This document shows, one piece after another, positions 37,059 through 44,564 of a DNA stretch of 64,000 nucleotides. The DNA is taken from the NCBI GenBank assembly GCA_020060485.1, contig JAGVAB010000144.1, positions 1-64,000 of the forward strand. The letters are read 5' to 3'. The translations under genes were made by a program, and so were the position numbers. The stretch's first letter is position 1, and every line of letters starts with the position of its first letter. The stretch comes from Anaerolineales bacterium (GTDB lineage Bacteria; Chloroflexota; Anaerolineae; Anaerolineales; Anaerolineaceae). Below the pieces are notes generated by a model. It worked only from the letters and a program-made list of their open reading frames with translations. It did no database searches and was not told the origin of the DNA.

Positions 37059-37927
37059 TATTCCTCCCGGGCATGCTGCCAGATCTTTTTCAAACAGCGT
37101 AACATGAGTGCCGGCAGCACCTGCAATCGATAACGGGTATCGGCATCGTTCCCCCAGTGCATTTCAAGCAGCGACACCAATTCGTCTGCTGCTTGCTGGA
37201 ACAAACTATCGGAGGCAGCCTGGCCATTCAAACGTTGTTCCACCCTTTCCCACCGGATCACACCCCAGCCCTCCACGTAGGTGGCTATACGCAAATCCAG
37301 TGGCGCCCCATCGGCAAACGCTGCCGCTGTTGTGACCACCCCTGCCAGCAATTCGCCAGGCATCTGGCGGCGTTTGACTTCCTCGCATTGCCAAAAGACT
37401 GGCCGTACATGCGGGATCAGTACAGCCGTGAGCAGGCCCTGGCTTTCTGTCTGCCCGGCATCAAGCCAATCCAGCACTGGCATCCGCGTTTCTCCGCTAG
37501 CATTTACGATCACCACAACCGCATCCAGCACCGCAAACACCGGAAACAACAACCCCGTGTTTCGTCTGGCAGCCAGTCTGCCGCCCAGGGTATAGGCATT
37601 GCGCCGGGCTGGATCGCTGCTGCCATGCAGAACTTCTGCAAAATGTGGCATCTCAGCCTGTATCAACGGATGCTTCTCCAACTGGCTGAGACTTAAGCCT
37701 GTACCCAGCATCAGGTATGGCTGTTTCTCCACCTGCACCAGTTCCACCTGATGCAGCGGTACAACGCCAGAAATATCGATCAGGCGATCGCATCCCAAAC
37801 GCCCAAAACGCAATGCCATGCTGATCCCCGCACCACCGGCCAGTACCTGACTGGTCTGCGCCGGATCATTTAACAAATGGACTGCCTCTTCAATTGACTG
37901 TACGCGGGTTATGGATTTAAGACTCAT
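37058..37927 (-). CDS. Xanthine dehydrogenase family, FAD-binding subunit (operon A)
   Basis: 289 residues, with the FAD-binding VLAGGAGISMALR and the Asp/Arg-rich stretch GSSDPARRNAYTLGG, which corresponds to the usual GS.Q.RN.GT.GGN pattern of CO-dehydrogenase/XDH flavoproteins. The motif is altered (RRNAYTLGGRLAARR in place of GGNIA), as in YgfM-type proteins. It hands electrons to NAD or another acceptor. It begins 1 base after the preceding SDR stop. Confidence 0.83.
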   Translation of the reverse strand: MSLKSITRVQSIEEAVHLLNDPAQTSQVLAGGAGISMALRFGRLGCDRLIDISGVVPLHQVELVQVEKQPYLMLGTGLSLSQLEKHPLIQAEMPHFAEVLHGSSDPARRNAYTLGGRLAARRNTGLLFPVFAVLDAVVVIVNASGETRMPVLDWLDAGQTESQGLLTAVLIPHVRPVFWQCEEVKRRQMPGELLAGVVTTAAAFADGAPLDLRIATYVEGWGVIRWERVEQRLNGQAASDSLFQQAADELVSLLEMHWGNDADTRYRLQVLPALMLRCLKKIWQHAREE

Positions 37928-37928
37928 G

Positions 37929-38663
37929 TCAGATCAAACTCCTTCCCCCATCCACGTGATACACAGATCCGGTAACGAACTCATTGGTCACCAGGAACTC
38001 AGCCAACCGGGCGACATCGGTCGGTTCACCCACCCGCTTGAGAACTGATTTTTCCACTGCCCATTGCACCTTGGCTGGCGGCGGGTCGGGTGGCAGGAGC
38101 ACAGTGCCGGGGGCTATGGCATTCACCCGCACAGCCGGCGCTAATTCATAGGCCATTGATTTGGTCAAAGCAACCAGAGCGGCCTTGCTGGCTGCGTGGT
38201 GCGCATACCCCGGCCAAACCTGGAAGGCAGAAAGATCGGCGATATTCAGGATCACCCCGCCGCCCTGCGCCAGCATGTGTGGTGCAACAGCCTGCGAGCA
38301 CAAGAACGGCCCTTTCAGATTCACCTCAAGCGACAGGTCCCATTCATCTTCACTGATCTCCAGGAAAGGCGTTTTCAACCATACCGAGGCATTGTTGATC
38401 AAAATGTCGATCTTGCCCAGTTTCTGCCGGGTGGCCTCCACCAAAGAGCGCACCTGCGCGGCGTCCCGCACTTCAACCTGGGTAGCCAGGCAACGCACGC
38501 CAAAAGCCTCAATATCAAGCTTCGTTTCCTGCCAGGGTTCAGCATCCGTGTAATAGCTGAAGGAAATATCTGCCCCCTTTTCTGCAAAATAAAGGGCCAC
38601 TTCCCGCCCCACACGGCTTGCCGCGCCAGTGATCAGTAGCACGCTGTCTTTAATTTCCATCAC
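37929..38663 (-). CDS. PTR1/FolM-like SDR with His in place of the catalytic Tyr (copy 1)
   Basis: 244 residues. Rossmann motif ITGAASRVGRE, NNAS at 90-93 and a C-terminal HVDGGRS show an SDR. Asp143 sits where classical SDRs have Ser, as in pteridine reductase PTR1 and FolM. The usual Tyr of YxxxK is His156 in HHAASK (K160); the codon reads CAC. VNAIAPGTVLLPPD also resembles the PTR1/FolM group. Activity is uncertain without Tyr. The next gene upstream is a paralogue with the same change, so this is not a sequencing error. Confidence 0.75.
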   Translation of the reverse strand: MMEIKDSVLLITGAASRVGREVALYFAEKGADISFSYYTDAEPWQETKLDIEAFGVRCLATQVEVRDAAQVRSLVEATRQKLGKIDILINNASVWLKTPFLEISEDEWDLSLEVNLKGPFLCSQAVAPHMLAQGGGVILNIADLSAFQVWPGYAHHAASKAALVALTKSMAYELAPAVRVNAIAPGTVLLPPDPPPAKVQWAVEKSVLKRVGEPTDVARLAEFLVTNEFVTGSVYHVDGGRSLI

Positions 38664-38686
38664 ACCTCTCCAAATTTAGATTGGCC

Positions 38687-39421
38687 TCAGACGACGGTTG
38701 CGCCACCGTCCACTACCACAGCCTGGCCGGTAATAAAATCCGAGTCCACTAGAAATTTAACCGCCTTGCAAACGTCCTCTGGTGTTCCCATCGCCTGCAA
38801 GGGGATATTTGCTTTAAGGGCTTGCCATCTTCTGTCATCCCATTCCGGGGGTTTGAGCACCGCCCCCGGCAGGATCGCATTGACCCGTATCTTCGGTGCC
38901 AAAACAATCGCCGCAGACTGAGTCAAATTCCATAAAGCAGCCTTCGAAGCGCCGTGATGGATCCAGGTCAATGCGGGCCGTTTGACGGATTCATCAATGA
39001 TATTAATGATCAGGCCGCCATCCTGTTCCTTCATGATCCTGGCAGCCTCCTGCATGAAAAAGAACGGTCCGCGGGCATTGACATCCATCACCGTATCCCA
39101 ATTTTCAGGCGTAACCGAGAAGAAATCCGCCGTTCCAAAAATGGATGCACTGTTGATCAGCACATCCAGACGCCCCAGGCGTTCGCGGATCATGGACATC
39201 GTCTCGCGAATCTGGGCAATCTGCCCCTGATCACAGCGAATGGAAAGCACCTGGCATCCAAGCGACTGGATTTCCTGCTGGGTTTCCCTGGCAACATCTG
39301 CCGAAGAATGATACGTAAATACAACCGTTCCGGCGCCCATTTCGGCCAACAGTAAGGCGATCGCTTTGCCAACCCGGTGCGCTCCTCCTGTTACCAGCAC
39401 AACCCTTCCTTTTAAATCCAC
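38687..39421 (-). CDS. PTR1/FolM-like SDR with His in place of the catalytic Tyr (copy 2)
   Basis: 244 residues, a paralogue of the neighbouring SDR. Motifs: VTGGAHRVGKA, NSAS, Asp143 in NIIDES, His156 and Lys160 in IHHGASKAAL, VNAILPGAVLKPPE, and a C-terminal VVDGG. Spacing of Asp, His and Lys is the same in both proteins. The pair may form a heteromer or act on two oxidation states of one substrate. Encoded between E2 and the first SDR with gaps of 17 and 23 bases. Confidence 0.75.
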   Translation of the reverse strand: MDLKGRVVLVTGGAHRVGKAIALLLAEMGAGTVVFTYHSSADVARETQQEIQSLGCQVLSIRCDQGQIAQIRETMSMIRERLGRLDVLINSASIFGTADFFSVTPENWDTVMDVNARGPFFFMQEAARIMKEQDGGLIINIIDESVKRPALTWIHHGASKAALWNLTQSAAIVLAPKIRVNAILPGAVLKPPEWDDRRWQALKANIPLQAMGTPEDVCKAVKFLVDSDFITGQAVVVDGGATVV

Positions 39422-39438
39422 ATCTGCCTCCTCAATCT

Positions 39439-40782
39439 CTAATCATTCCATACAGACCATAGAAAGGGTTGTTCGATATATTGCTTGACCCTCTGCAAAA
39501 AGCGCGCTGCCGGCGCGCCATCCACCAAACGGTGGTCAAAAGAAAGGCTCAACGTCACCATGGAACGCAGCGCAATTTGACCATTCAGACCGACCGGTCT
39601 CTCATGAATGCGGCCTACCCCCAAAATGCCGCATTCGGGTGGATTGATCAGCGGTGTGAAGCCATCGATCTCATAAGCGCCCAAATTTGTGACTGTGAAG
39701 GTACCTCCGGTCAGGTCATCCATCGTATTCCTGCCGTTCAAGGTGCGTTTGATCAAATCATCCAGTTCCTGCTGAACAGATTCAAAAGACTTCTGGTCCG
39801 CTTCCTTCACGACCGGCACCATCAACCCTTGCGGCCCATCAACTGCCAGACCAATATTCACCTGCTGGTGTTGAGCCAATCCCTCCGCTAGCAGACTGAC
39901 ATTCATATAAGCATGTTCCCGCAGGGCTTTGGCCGCAATCTTGACCAAAAGGGCATTGAAAGAAAGTTTGATGTCTTTTGCCATCAATTCCTGGTTCAAT
40001 TGCTGCCGCGCCAGCACAAACATCGTTGCATCAGCATCTGTATTCAGGGTGACCTGGGGCCGCTCGACCCAGCTTTTGCTCAAGCGGCTGGCGATGATGG
40101 CGCGCAAATCGCTCAATGGCTTTACGTCCGGCCCGGCCTGTGTGGCAGATGGCGGCTGCATGGCCCGCTCCACATCCTCCCGGCTTACAATGCCCCGCGA
40201 CCCGCTGCCCGCCAATTTACTCAGATCGATTCCTGCCTGGGCGGCCAGACGCCGGGCAACCGGCGTGACTTTCACTTCATCCAGCCGGGACTGTGCATCC
40301 ACAACATCCTTGCTGACCACCATGCCGCGTATGCCCGTCCCGCGTACCATTTCGAGATCAATCCCTGCTTGCCGCGCTGCTGCTCTGGCTCGCGGGCTTG
40401 CCCTCCCGCCGGAAGATGATCGCTCCAGGTCCTCCTCCAAAGGCTGCACAGTCTGATGATTGCCCTCTGCGTTACGTGTAACACCGCTTTCCTGTGCAGG
40501 TTCATGATGGTGTCCTCCAGTTGCCTGATCGCCATAGATTAATGCCACCGGCTTCAAGATAGGTACCACAGACATAACCTCCACCTGGATCTTTACCACC
40601 CCGGACACCGGGGCTTCGATATCCAGGGATGCTTTTTCATTCTCAATGGCAAACAACGGCTCGCCTTTTTCGACCTGCTCGCCGTCCTGTTTGTACCATT
40701 CAACGATTTTCCCCTCTGTCATGGTCAACCCAAGGCGGGGCATGACCACCTGATACGCGTTTTTCGTTTCAGTTTGACCCAT
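39439..40782 (-). CDS. Dihydrolipoamide acyltransferase E2 with two peripheral-subunit-binding domains
   Basis: 447 residues from the ATG at 40782 (MGQTETK), with AAAGGA at suitable spacing. Order: lipoyl domain (about 8-85, lipoyl-lysine K50 in ENEKASLDIE), linker, first E1/E3-binding domain (129-163, ARAAARQAGIDL), second (173-207, VARRLAAQAGIDL), then the catalytic core with SFDHRLVDG (H417, D421). Two binding domains rather than one is unusual. It is the first gene of operon A, while its E1 partners lie in operon B. No E3 (dihydrolipoamide dehydrogenase) is in the window. Confidence 0.9.
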   Translation of the reverse strand: MGQTETKNAYQVVMPRLGLTMTEGKIVEWYKQDGEQVEKGEPLFAIENEKASLDIEAPVSGVVKIQVEVMSVVPILKPVALIYGDQATGGHHHEPAQESGVTRNAEGNHQTVQPLEEDLERSSSGGRASPRARAAARQAGIDLEMVRGTGIRGMVVSKDVVDAQSRLDEVKVTPVARRLAAQAGIDLSKLAGSGSRGIVSREDVERAMQPPSATQAGPDVKPLSDLRAIIASRLSKSWVERPQVTLNTDADATMFVLARQQLNQELMAKDIKLSFNALLVKIAAKALREHAYMNVSLLAEGLAQHQQVNIGLAVDGPQGLMVPVVKEADQKSFESVQQELDDLIKRTLNGRNTMDDLTGGTFTVTNLGAYEIDGFTPLINPPECGILGVGRIHERPVGLNGQIALRSMVTLSLSFDHRLVDGAPAARFLQRVKQYIEQPFLWSVWND

Positions 40783-40905
40783 TTTGATGATCATCCTTTG
40801 TAGTTCTAATTTGCATGGCTGTGTGCAATCCTGGCGGCGGCGTGTTATTCCAATGGCTGCCAGACCCTCCACAAGTATCAAGAGACTTAACGGAGTAAAT
40901 ATTTA

Positions 40906-40920
40906 CTTTACATTGTAAAG
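40906..40920. promoter_or_regulatory. Palindromic operator candidate, copy 2 (operon A)
   Basis: CTTTACA-T-TGTAAAG, perfect 7-bp arms, overlaps the -10 box of the operon A promoter at 40919-40924, a typical position for a repressor site. TTTACTTTACATT on its left flank is shared with copy 1 at 23605-23618; the spacer differs by one base. Binding by the XRE-cupin protein is inferred. Confidence 0.72.
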
Positions 40921-40947
40921 TTTAGCATAACCGGCTTTTTATTTCAA
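40919..40947 (-). promoter_or_regulatory. Probable promoter of operon A
   Basis: Read on the minus strand: -35 TTGAAA (40942-40947), 17-bp spacer, -10 TAAACT (40919-40924). It drives E2 and the 17-kb gene run downstream. The palindrome starts within the -10 box, so bound protein would block the polymerase. Transcription would start about 125 bases before the E2 ATG. Confidence 0.65.
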
Positions 40948-41090
40948 CTTTTTTTAAGATTTAAAGCCACTCAATTTGAACCCTCCTGGTCAACTCATCA
41001 GCAAATTTGGAAGCCCAATCATCCAAAAACAGACCCAAATATGATATAAATTTAACATGAATTCACATTATCCAACGGGAGGGCTAGACC

Positions 41091-41531
41091 ATGAGTACAG
41101 TTCGAGATATTCTTAAGAGCAAAGGGGGTGGGGTTTTCTCCATCCCGCCTTCGGCCACAGTTCTCGATGCATTGAAAGAAATGGCCGACAAAGGCTGCGG
41201 AGCAATTCTGGTCATGGAAGACGACAAGGTACTGGGCATCTTCTCTGAAAGAGACTACGCCCGGCGCGTGGCACTGCAAGGCAACGCAGAAACCACCCGC
41301 ATCGAAGAAGTGATGACCAGCGATATTTTTTACGTTCAGCCACATCAAACCGCTGACGAATGTATGGCACAGATGACAGACAAACACATCCGTCACCTGC
41401 CCGTGGTGGAAGACGACAAAGTGGTGGGCGTGATCTCGATTGGCGACCTGGTCAAATCGGTCATCAGCCAGCAACAAAATTTGATCCACAATCTTGAAAA
41501 CTACATCATGGGCAAGGATTACAATCGCTAA
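41091..41531 (+). CDS. Stand-alone CBS-domain pair protein
   Basis: 146 residues made of two CBS domains (about 8-60 and 75-130), with GGGVFSIPPSATVLDALKEM and HIRHLPVVEDDKVVGVISIGD as the typical signatures. Such proteins bind adenine nucleotides or NAD and regulate a partner. GGGAGG precedes the start. Divergent from operon A and followed by a strong terminator, so it is probably monocistronic. The partner is unknown. Confidence 0.9.
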   Translation: MSTVRDILKSKGGGVFSIPPSATVLDALKEMADKGCGAILVMEDDKVLGIFSERDYARRVALQGNAETTRIEEVMTSDIFYVQPHQTADECMAQMTDKHIRHLPVVEDDKVVGVISIGDLVKSVISQQQNLIHNLENYIMGKDYNR

Positions 41532-41601
41532 CTTTATCCTGGCTGCATTGCTATAGGGGGTTATCAACGCGCATTTCTTGCGTTTCAAATTGTACTGTGT
41601 T

Positions 41602-41636
41602 CACCCCGCAGAGACTTGGCCTGCGGGGTGTTTTTT
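41602..41636 (+). terminator. Rho-independent terminator after the CBS gene
   Basis: A 10-bp perfect stem (CACCCCGCAG at 41602-41611, complement at 41621-41630), a 9-nt loop, then TTTTTT at 41631-41636. Confidence 0.95.
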
Positions 41637-41679
41637 GTGCATGATCGCATTAATAAAATGGTTTAACTCCAGATTGAAA

Positions 41680-41715
41680 CTATGTTATTATTATCATAGC
41701 ATTATTGAAACATAG
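41680..41715. promoter_or_regulatory. Inverted repeat before the PadR gene, probable autoregulatory operator
   Basis: CTATGTT at 41680-41686 and its exact complement AACATAG at 41709-41715 flank an A/T-rich core that also contains a CATAG half site. PadR proteins commonly bind ATGT/ACAT-type inverted repeats in their own promoter. The element lies 16 bases before the PadR start. Confidence 0.55.
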
Positions 41716-41731
41716 GTAACAGGAGAACAAC

Positions 41732-42268
41732 ATGCTCATCAAATATGCCATTTTGGGCTTCCTCGGCTGGCGGCCCATGAGCGGATATGATCTTAAAAAG
41801 TTTTTTGAAGATTCCCAGATCCTCTATTGGTCGGGAAACAACAACCAGATCTATCGCACCCTGGTTGATCTTCACCAGGAAGATCTTGTCACGCTCGAGA
41901 TCAAACAGCAGGAAAACTACCCTGCCCGCAAAGTGTACACCATCACCGACAAAGGCCGCCAGGTGCTGCATCAGTGGCTGACCTCTGCGCCCGAGATGCC
42001 GCAGCTCAAGCATGCCTTTCTGGTTCAACTCACCTGGGCAGATAGTTTGACCCACCAGGAACTCAATCATCTACTGGAAGAATATGAGAATGAGGTGCAA
42101 ATGCAGTTGCTGCTGGCTCGCACGCCCCCGCAACAAACCATGCTCTCCCAGGCACGTACCCCACGTGAAGCCTATCTCTGGGGCATGATCCATGAAAACC
42201 TGTGCGCGCGGCATGAGAATGAATTGATCTGGGTGCGCAAATTGCGCCAGGAACTGGCACAAACCTGA
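41732..42268 (+). CDS. PadR-family transcriptional regulator
   Basis: 178 residues. N-terminal winged helix (ILGFLGWRPMSGYDLKKFF, IYRTLVDL, VYTITDKGRQVLHQWL) and a C-terminal helical domain (PadR_C-like, Vir-type dimerisation), the usual subfamily-1 build. AGGAG precedes the start. It probably represses itself and the small gene 31 bases downstream. No aromatic-acid gene is adjacent on this strand, so its inducer is unclear. Confidence 0.9.
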   Translation: MLIKYAILGFLGWRPMSGYDLKKFFEDSQILYWSGNNNQIYRTLVDLHQEDLVTLEIKQQENYPARKVYTITDKGRQVLHQWLTSAPEMPQLKHAFLVQLTWADSLTHQELNHLLEEYENEVQMQLLLARTPPQQTMLSQARTPREAYLWGMIHENLCARHENELIWVRKLRQELAQT

Positions 42269-42299
42269 ACCACCAACCTATTAATGAGAAATAATTCTT

Positions 42300-42617
42300 A
42301 TGCCCATGAATCCATCAACAAGTCGCATCCAAATCTTTGCTTCGCTCGCCCAATCTGGAACACGCGCAGATATTGACCAGCTGATGGCGGAACTGTCCCG
42401 AAATGATGACATCGCCACATCCAAGGTCATCGACTATGCCCTCAGCCTGGTCAACAACCGCGAAGGCATTGCTGCCCTGAGCACATACCTTTTTCAGGGA
42501 GATCAGATCCAAAGAAATTTTGCCGCTCTGTTCTTCAAACGCAAGGGACGCCTTGACATGCTGGATGAAGCAGTGGCGCAAGGCAAGATCGATGAAAAAC
42601 AGGCCTACCTTAAATAA
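42300..42617 (+). CDS. Small protein of unknown function downstream of PadR
   Basis: 105 residues (ATG at 42300; 42306 is possible). Mostly helical, with no membrane segment or signal. The first half, IQIFASLAQSGTRADIDQLMAEL, and the middle NREGIAALSTYL have a helix-repeat feel, but no family is recognised. Cotranscribed with the PadR gene and followed by a bidirectional terminator, so it may be part of that regulatory unit. Confidence 0.6.
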   Translation: MPMNPSTSRIQIFASLAQSGTRADIDQLMAELSRNDDIATSKVIDYALSLVNNREGIAALSTYLFQGDQIQRNFAALFFKRKGRLDMLDEAVAQGKIDEKQAYLK

Positions 42618-42639
42618 GCCAATTTGACGCAGGGGGTGA

Positions 42640-42673
42640 AAAACGAGGATGGCATTTCTGCCATCCTCGTTTT
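42640..42673. terminator. Bidirectional rho-independent terminator
   Basis: A 15-bp perfect stem (AAAACGAGGATGGCA at 42640-42654, complement at 42659-42673) with a 4-nt loop and U-runs in both directions. It separates the PadR unit from the convergent binding-protein gene. Confidence 0.93.
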
Positions 42674-42696
42674 ATCACAACAAAAATGGTGGGGTT

Positions 42697-43488
42697 TTAC
42701 TGCATAAACTTGATGGCCATCTCTTCAATGAAACCAGCATCCAGCAATTCCTGGATAGCGGCATTCAGCTTGGCAACCAATTCAGTGGAACCATTCGGTA
42801 CGACCATGTTCATCGGGCCGCTGGACATCGTACCCACATAGGCGACCTTTAATCCGCCAATTTCTTTTTCAAAGGATTTAACAACGGCAGCTTCTGCCAT
42901 CAGCACATCCACACGGCCAGATCTGACATCCAGTGCAGCCTGGTCAATGCGGTCATATTTGAAATAGTTGCTGGCCGGCAGCAATCCGGTATCCACCAGG
43001 TTCTCCTGGATCCAACCGTCCTGGGTAGTGCCCGTGCCAGCAGCCACGATGTAATTGGCAATATCTTCCGGGGCGGAAATGGTATCGGCAAAATCGGACT
43101 TCACCAGGTAACCATCTTCAGCATTGTAGTAAGCGATGGTGAAATCAACCACCTGATCGCGCTCTTCCGAGTAATTGAATGCTGCAACAGACATATCGAT
43201 CTTGCCTTCCTGAACGGCGGCGATCAGGCTGTCAAAAGGCATGTCGACGATTTCAACTTCCACGCCCAGCTTTTGACCAACGGCTTTCATAATCTCCACA
43301 TCAAAACCGGCAAACTGGCCGCCCTCATCCACATATTCAAACGGTGGGTAATCAGCAGAGGTACCAATTTTGATTTTGCCCGCTTTCTCAATAGCCTCCC
43401 ACTGGCTGGCCGGTGCTTTGGGAGCGCATGCAGTCAGAAGAACTGCAACAAGCAATACCAGGGCAATAATTTTCGACAGGTTTTTCAT
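42697..43488 (-). CDS. Polar amino-acid-type ABC substrate-binding lipoprotein (family 3)
   Basis: 263 residues. Lipoprotein signal with LLTACAP, then the family-3 binding fold: IKIGTSADYPPFEYVDEGG, FAGFDVEIMKAVGQ, GKIDMSVAAF and EERDQVVDFT. Ligands of this group are amino acids, opines or related polar compounds. AAGGAG is 7 nt upstream. No permease or ATPase gene is adjacent, so it is an orphan that must use components encoded elsewhere. Confidence 0.9.
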   Translation of the reverse strand: MKNLSKIIALVLLVAVLLTACAPKAPASQWEAIEKAGKIKIGTSADYPPFEYVDEGGQFAGFDVEIMKAVGQKLGVEVEIVDMPFDSLIAAVQEGKIDMSVAAFNYSEERDQVVDFTIAYYNAEDGYLVKSDFADTISAPEDIANYIVAAGTGTTQDGWIQENLVDTGLLPASNYFKYDRIDQAALDVRSGRVDVLMAEAAVVKSFEKEIGGLKVAYVGTMSSGPMNMVVPNGSTELVAKLNAAIQELLDAGFIEEMAIKFMQ

Positions 43489-43967
43489 CTTTCTTCTCCT
43501 TTTTTCTAGATGATGATTTGACCTTATTTTACTTCTTTTCTGATATTCGATGTTAAAAAAACCGGGGCCATTGTTCTTGCTACCTGACGGTTTTACATAA
43601 GTTCATTTCAAAAAACTAATTGATCTGTCATCTCGAGGCCCGAGCGCTTTCCTCGGGCTGTGGCGATTTTCAAAACCGGGAGGAGGATTGCTTTAACGGG
43701 GCGAACGCACTGGAAGGCACCCTAAAAGTCGGCATTTTTTCGCCCTGTATCGCAAAGACACAAAGTGTCAGCTGGCTACCCATTGTTCAACATTCCAGAA
43801 AGAAACAAGAAGCAGCACGCCATGTGCATAAATTCCGCATGAGCAAAGGAAGTGCCGCCAGCAACTTCAGTTGCAGGTTTTCCCCACACCCAAAGGGCAA
43901 CCTCAAGTAAAATGAAGCCAACCAATTCTTGTTGTGCGTCTTATCCTTTTTTCCAAAGGAGAGCTGA
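43489..43967. other. Gene-free region between divergent units
   Basis: About 480 bases with no credible gene; the longest open frame has no family character or ribosome site. A small hairpin (CCCGAG / CTCGGG) is found around 43637-43655. Promoters for the leftward binding protein and the rightward hydrolase pair must lie here. A TAAAAT at 43909-43914 could be a -10 box for the latter, but no good -35 was found. Confidence 0.4.
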
Positions 43968-44561
43968 ATGATCCTTTCTTCACCTTTAGAAAACGCTGTC
44001 GTGCTGGTGATTGACGCTCAAAACGACTTTCTCTCACCTGGCGCACCTTATGCCTGCATCAACGCCGAACAAACCATCTCCAATATCGCCGCATTTCTGC
44101 AGGCTGCCCGGCAGCAACGCATGCCAGTCATCTATACCCGTGAAGCACATGCCCCCAATGGCAGCGATTATGGACTCGAAGCTGCGATTGGCGAACCTCC
44201 TCATTGTGTAAAAGGTACATCTGGAATTGAGATCATTCAACCGCTCACCCCGCAAGCCAATGATGCCATCATTGACAAAACCCGTTATGATGGTTTCCTT
44301 GGAACACCGCTCGAATTGTTATTGCATTCCTATGGCAGACCAACTCTTTTCATCACCGGCTTTACCACCAATGCCTGTGTACTCTATACCGCCATGAGCG
44401 CTTTCCAACGCGATTTTCCGGTGCTTGTTATCGCCGACTGTGTCTCGGGCACTTCTCGGGATTATCATGAGTTAGGCCTGAACACGATGCGCTCCATCTC
44501 TGCCGAAATTGTGGTCTCTTTGAAAACAGCCATTCACATCTTGCCCACCCGTGAGGAGTAA
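43968..44561 (+). CDS. Isochorismatase-like cysteine hydrolase
   Basis: 197 residues. Catalytic triad of the nicotinamidase/isochorismatase fold: Asp in LVIDAQNDF, Lys in IDKTRYDGF and Cys in TTNACVLYT. Members hydrolyse amides such as nicotinamide, ureidoacrylate or N-carbamoylsarcosine, releasing ammonia, which would fit the island. AAAGGAG is 6 nt upstream. Only 3 bases separate it from the M20 gene, so the two are one operon. Confidence 0.88.
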   Translation: MILSSPLENAVVLVIDAQNDFLSPGAPYACINAEQTISNIAAFLQAARQQRMPVIYTREAHAPNGSDYGLEAAIGEPPHCVKGTSGIEIIQPLTPQANDAIIDKTRYDGFLGTPLELLLHSYGRPTLFITGFTTNACVLYTAMSAFQRDFPVLVIADCVSGTSRDYHELGLNTMRSISAEIVVSLKTAIHILPTREE

Positions 44562-44564
44562 ACC

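Noticed and set aside
43620..43910. 96-codon open frame on the plus strand before the isochorismatase-like gene
   Set aside because: Starts near a hairpin, lacks a ribosome site, low-complexity composition; treated as gene-free.
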